A stretch of DNA of 64,000 nucleotides from Sebastes aleutianus (lineage: Eukaryota; Chordata; Actinopteri; Perciformes; Sebastidae). The DNA is taken from positions 15,586,695 to 15,650,694 of the forward strand of contig CAKAKS010000034.1 of NCBI GenBank assembly GCA_916700875.1, given 5' to 3'. The stretch's first letter is position 1. Each line of letters begins with the position of its first letter. The notes under the pieces are model-generated. The model searched no databases. It was not told the origin of the DNA and was given only the letters and a program-made list of their open reading frames with translations. A program made the translations under genes and the position numbers. This document shows positions 59,587 through 64,000 of the stretch, one piece after another.

Positions 59587-59647
59587 CGTCGCTGACACAC
59601 ACACACACACAAGTTTGAATCCACTGATACTGAATCTCAGTGGTATT
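57303..59647. repeat. Type-B spacer after T8 and right edge of the array
   Basis: A B block with the same two short elements (starts about 57583 and 57813, the second ending about 58853). It has about 48 bases (58193-58240) that are absent from the other B spacers. It also has the longest TC run (about 59543-59582), then CA, then CTCAGTGGTATT (59636-59647). After this the sequence is not shared with any other spacer, so 59647 marks the right edge of the duplicated region. Confidence 0.8.
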
Positions 59648-61165
59648 ACAGCTGGAATGTCTGCTATGTTTTTTCAACTAATGAAAGAATGAAGAAAAAC
59701 AAACAGAGGGGCCAAATTAAAAGAGAAAAAAAAGGGCTGAGAGAAGAAAACACACTGAGGGAAAAGAGGAAATAGAGGGGAGAGCAGAGCGTACGAGTGT
59801 CCCTCATTCAATTTGTATTCCTCTGCATGTTTGACATGATGATGAGTCCAGTTTTCTCAGAGCTAATGAAGGTTGGAGATCAGAGAATAGTTGACACAAC
59901 ATTTGCTCAAATGGTCATGGTCCCTGATTACCCAAGATAAATTTCAAACTTTACAAGTCCGTAATTAGAAAACGCTAGAATAGAAGTGTGTCAGCTTGAG
60001 TGATTACTCATCCGTGAATTTAATTAGGCAAAGTGTACATTTCAGGTTTGACATTCAGAATTGGTTTTATTCAAAACTGAATTCAAGAGTGGCTGCTTGG
60101 CATAAATGCGTCATTTTATATGTAGGCATCTTTTTAAGGTTTATAGTTATTAAAATTAATCCTTAACCTGAATGCAAGTGAGCAATTATCTGGCAGATTT
60201 CCAATTTTGGAATCATTTTTTTTTCTCTTTCTCTCTACAAATCATCATTCTTCCTGTATAAACCATTACTTTAGCTCAAAGGAATGACGGCAAACCAGCG
60301 TATCCAGCTTCTCTCTTTCTTTCTCAAACTCCCCTTTGAACGATCAATCATTCGATGGTGACCAGAGAGCACCGAGGAGCCGCTGAGTGGAATACGTCAG
60401 ATGTTATTTCACCGAAAGTCCCTTTTTTCTACTAATCAGATGAAATAAACACATTAATCTGAGGAATTTCAAAGCGCTGGGCATTTTGGCTTTTGGCCCA
60501 AAACGTTGCAAAGAGAATCAATCATATTTAACATCAATGATTTTAGCTACACCAAAAGGCAAAAAAACAAGCTGTATACATGGGTGCACGTTAATTTATA
60601 GGTTCTTTATGTGAGTGTGTTACTCATAAATCTGTATGAATCAGGATGGAGAGATCAAAGGTGGTGACAACATGGCTCTGAACTGGAGCCAAAACAGTAA
60701 GCAGATATCAAGTTAAGAGACAAATAGAAAGAATACAAGAGACAAACAAAGGTGTACCAATGGCCTGAAGGGTTGAGACAAGACGTACAGTAACTCTGTC
60801 TGTCTGGACCAGCACCTATGTAGTTTGACCTGGCTTCTGAGGAGAAGACAGTGTGTGAAATGTGTGTGTGTTGAGGATAAATTTGCAAATACAGATGGAG
60901 GACTGGAGAGCTGTGTGTAACAGAATGGTGAAAACAAGCATAACATGTAATCAAAAATGACCGTACGAGCACACCACAATTATTGCCTAACTGAGTGCAG
61001 TGTACATAATGTATAGATACAAGAACACACGCCTGGAAACACACACACGTGCACTTTTATGTGGTTGTTTTTCCATCTGCTCCTTGTTTTCAAGTCCCTT
61101 TTGGTCACTTTTTTGCTGTGGTCTGGATATCTTCAAGAAACAGACTCCGAGTATATGATGTTGTC

Positions 61166-61207
<42 letters not shown>

Positions 61208-62451
61208 AAGGGTTTATTGTTTTGTTTGGCATTTATGTTTCGTTTGGAGGCAATCATTGAAGAATTTGAGCAGCACGTGTCCTCGGCAATCATAATCATG
61301 AAATCCCTACTGGTCTCACACACACGCACGCACACACTAGGCCTGATTACTACTCAGTCTGGTCTGTGTAATGTTATAGATACAGATTGAATGTGTCAGT
61401 CAGGACCTCACAGGAGGATATTGGGAGCGATGGTGAAGGAAGGAAGGAAGGAAGGAAGGAAGGAAGGAAGGAAAAGGAAGTTTGCTTTTTAGTAATGAAT
61501 GAAATACAAGGTGAGTAAAATGCTGGATTTCAAAGACAGATTTGACATTTCAGATCCTATTATTGTGTTCTACAAAATATCTCTACATTAAGTGTTTTGC
61601 TAAAGCTCCATCTTCCTCTCTCTTTACACACCAACACACACACACTTGCACTGGCCAGCCTCGATGGTCAAGTGCTGTGATAAAGTGCTGTCTAGTGTTC
61701 TCTCACTCTCTAAGCCCCCTGAGAGTAGATCGATACTCACTCAGCATCAAGTTACCGCTAATGTCTTCATGTTTTTAACCAGGCAGTGTGTGTGTGTGTG
61801 TGTGTTGTTAGTGAGCCAGTGTGCGTGTGTGCATCTGTCCCTGGTGTGACCCAAGTTATAATTATCATTAAATGTCAATGAAGGCGATAGGAAGAGCAGT
61901 CTCAAAGCCCTGACTCACAGCGCCTCCTAAGGACCTTTATGAGAAACTGCAGCCTCAGTAAAGGATGCATTCACTTCACAAGAAGATGAATTCTGTGGTG
62001 TGGCAGAGTTATGACCTTATGTGTGTGTGTGAATCACTACCTTCTGACGTTAATGAGAAGAAGGCCCTCATCCATTATCAGCCTCCACTCAGCTACTATT
62101 TCACATCTACAGTTATGTTGCTGAGTCATACAGGATAGTTAACACATCAATAATACATGTCTGTCTTGCTGAATCAACAGGTATACATTAACTTGAATGG
62201 ATACTCTCGATAGCGATCAGTGTGGTTAGCGGTTTGCGGGATTTAAAAATGTGTGTATGAGTCACATTCGTTGCCAGCGCTGACTTAAAGGAACATTCTG
62301 CTTTATTACAACTTGGCTCTTATTTTTGGACATCATTTTTTGTCCGTTATATGACAACATTGTACTCACCAAAGTAATTGCAAAGATCTTGGATCACCGT
62401 AATGAAGTTTGAAGGGGGCGAGAAACACGAGCAGCCTGACAGCAGGTTTTA
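59648..62451. other. Right flank, gene-free, with microsatellites
   Basis: No gene was recognised. The segment of about 59810-60215 is complex, AT-rich and non-repetitive, with TAATTA-type homeodomain sites; it may be a conserved noncoding element (untested). A TC run lies at 61169-61206, a GGAA run at about 61437-61472, and short GT/CA runs near 61786-61806. The open frames at 60655-61044 (minus) and 61049-61390 (plus) show no domain and cross simple repeats. Confidence 0.5.
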
Positions 62452-63152
62452 AAGCTGGAGTAGGCAGATTGGAGCAGATTTTTAAAAAATTATTTTTATG
62501 AAACGGTCACCATATCCTGACAGTAGTGCATGAGACAGGTAATCTGAAAAAATCATGTGCCTCTGTGTCCTCCGGTGCTCCTAATGGTATTTGCAAGATT
62601 TCACAGACCGGAGGAAAACAACCAATCAGAGCCGAGCTGGAACCTTGCCGTCTCTGAGCAGCTGTCAATCACTCGCGAACTCCGATCAAACGGTCAAACT
62701 AGGCAGCGCTGATCAAATATGAATCAATATTCTGTTACTGTAACGCCTATTTCTTGCCTCAAATATTTTCAGAAACATCTTGTAGTGTACTGTTTAGCTG
62801 TAAAATGAGAAAGTTTGTGACCCGGCAACCACGTTGAGACCAGTTGAGGAAATACCAAGCACCGCCCTCTGGCTGGAGCAAACTTTCTAAAATAGGCATT
62901 ACAGTAACAGAATATTGATTCATATTTGATCATAGTTCACGAGTGATTTACAGCTGCCTCCATTGAAGATTAGATTTTAAATAGACATAGACACATACAT
63001 TACATAGATTTTTTAAAGCCTGAAAACAGAGCCATGAGGAGGTGCAGTAGTCTAGTTATCTCTCAGAACACTTGAATTACAATATGCTGAAAGGTTATTA
63101 TGGAATTTTAGCTCAATGATGCCAAACATATAATGCCTACTGTCGCTTTAAA
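62452..63152. mobile_element. Transposon remnant with internal palindrome
   Basis: The segment starts near TTTTAAAGCTGGAGTAGGCA and ends near CCTACTGTCGCTTTAAA. Inside it, 62710-62750 and 62890-62936 are inverted copies of each other (GATCAAATATGAATCAATAT against ATATTGATTCATATTTGATC, continuing through GTTACTGTAA and its complement). They form a stem of about 40 bases around a 137-base loop. There is no coding frame. The outer boundaries are approximate. Confidence 0.65.
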
Positions 63153-63505
63153 CACACCAATGGTTTAGCCAGATTATCCAAACCACTTTGGTGGTAAAAA
63201 AACACAAAAATGAGCACAGTCAAACTGTTGGTAATAATCCTTCCATTGCACTGGAAAGCTACAGTAGCTTTTAACAACTCTGTCTCCTAAAAAATTCCAT
63301 TTTGGAGCAAATGTGATAGCTGCCTGGATTATGTCCAGAGAGTGTTACAGTCTTGTACCCTGGGTGGATGGTGGTCATACAAAGTATAGAACTTTGTCAC
63401 TGGAGAACGAGGATGAGGAGTTTGGGCCTGAGGGTGAGGGAGGAAGCATGAGGAGTCACAGGTACATTTTTGTCTTTAATCAAAGACAACACACTTCTTC
63501 TTTGG
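63153..63505. other. Short gene-free stretch
   Basis: Nothing was recognised. A 98-residue open frame from 63313 runs on into the next element and has no domain. Confidence 0.4.
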
Positions 63506-63838
63506 CTACGTTCCAAATCGCATACTTTTTCTTTTTACTTTTAGTATGTACTGCAGCTGCCCTAACAAAGGCAGTATACATGCAATTGAGACATACCACT
63601 TTGTCATAACACTGCATCTTGAATTTTGTCCCTCTTGCTCATATATCCGCTGTGCTGAGGATTGATGGTCAGAATAGCCAGAAAAGCATGCTGGCTTGCA
63701 TACTGCAAAATGCGACCGGATGTAGTAAGACATCCTGGTATTTTTGGCACCCTGCATTTGACATACTATGTATTGGGCCATACTAAATATTTTTCTGGCA
63801 TACTAAATAGTACGCTAGTATGGGTATTGGAACGCAGT
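63506..63838. mobile_element. MITE-like element with CGTTCCAA ends
   Basis: The left end is TACGTTCCAAATCGCATACT. The right end is CTAGTATGGGTATTGGAACGCAG, whose complement begins CTGCGTTCCAATACCCATAC, so the ends are inverted repeats. CATACTA-type motifs recur inside. About 330 bases with no coding frame. A target-site duplication was not resolved. Confidence 0.7.
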
Positions 63839-64000
63839 TCTTTTCTTTCTCTCCTTCTTCTCCTTCTTTGTCTTTTAATGGCAAATTGCAACCGGGCAGA
63901 GCATTGACAGTGTCACAAAATTCAGACTATTTGTGAAACAAAGGAGTAACACAAATGACCAACGAAACTACAAACAGAACAAAACAGAACAATTAGTTTA
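63839..64000. other. Window end, nothing recognised
   Basis: Low-complexity CTTCTC-rich sequence followed by A-rich sequence; no feature is supported. Confidence 0.4.

Overview
The window looks like teleost nuclear DNA, probably from a spiny-rayed (percomorph) fish. The reasons are vertebrate-style introns with GT..AG borders, many microsatellites, several short DNA-transposon families typical of fish genomes, and fish-type TRIM genes. No bacterial, viral or organellar gene organisation was seen.

Positions 1-18019 hold no protein gene I can support. The stretch contains microsatellites (including a 516-bp CTAT/CTGT tract at 8365-8880), short tandem duplications, and four non-autonomous DNA transposons with recognisable inverted ends. 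Two of these (12396-13644 and 16829-17363) keep near-perfect 8-bp target-site duplications, as hAT elements do. It also has CpG-dense islets near 528-760 and 1490-1790.

Positions 18020-59647 are a head-to-tail array, all on the + strand, of eight related TRIM genes, called T1 to T8 here. Each complete copy has six coding exons of about 405, 96, 231, 23, 119 and 503-506 bases. They encode a 458-459 residue RING, B-box2, coiled-coil, PRY/SPRY protein of the fish TRIM35-like (zinc-binding protein A33-like) type, expected to be a cytosolic E3 ubiquitin ligase of innate immunity. T1, T4, T6, T7 and T8 look intact. T2 has two frame-breaking indels in the SPRY exon. T3 has lost the normal exon 5 acceptor but has an in-frame substitute AG 9 bases on. 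T5 lacks the RING/B-box exon. Two further exon 2 fragments lie upstream of T4 and T7.

The spacers are of two kinds. Type A follows T1, T2, T5 and T7 and carries an old transposon-derived block. Type B follows T3, T4, T6 and T8 and carries two other short elements plus a (TC)n(CA)n tract. Three recombination junctions are reused between copies, and the left and right edges of the array (about 18020 and 59647) are the unduplicated counterparts of those junctions. The 5' and 3' halves of the genes group differently (5': T4/T7/T8 against T2/T3/T6; 3': T1/T5, T2/T7, T4/T8). This implies unequal crossing-over or gene conversion inside the genes. Differences between copies concentrate in the PRY/SPRY loops, while the RING, B-box and coiled coil hardly vary. 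T3 and T6 share a distinct upstream region with a CRE palindrome and IRF-like GAAAGTGAAA motifs.

Positions 59648-64000 return to single-copy-looking DNA with microsatellites, a palindromic transposon remnant (about 62452-63152) and a terminal-repeat element (about 63506-63838). No gene was recognised there.
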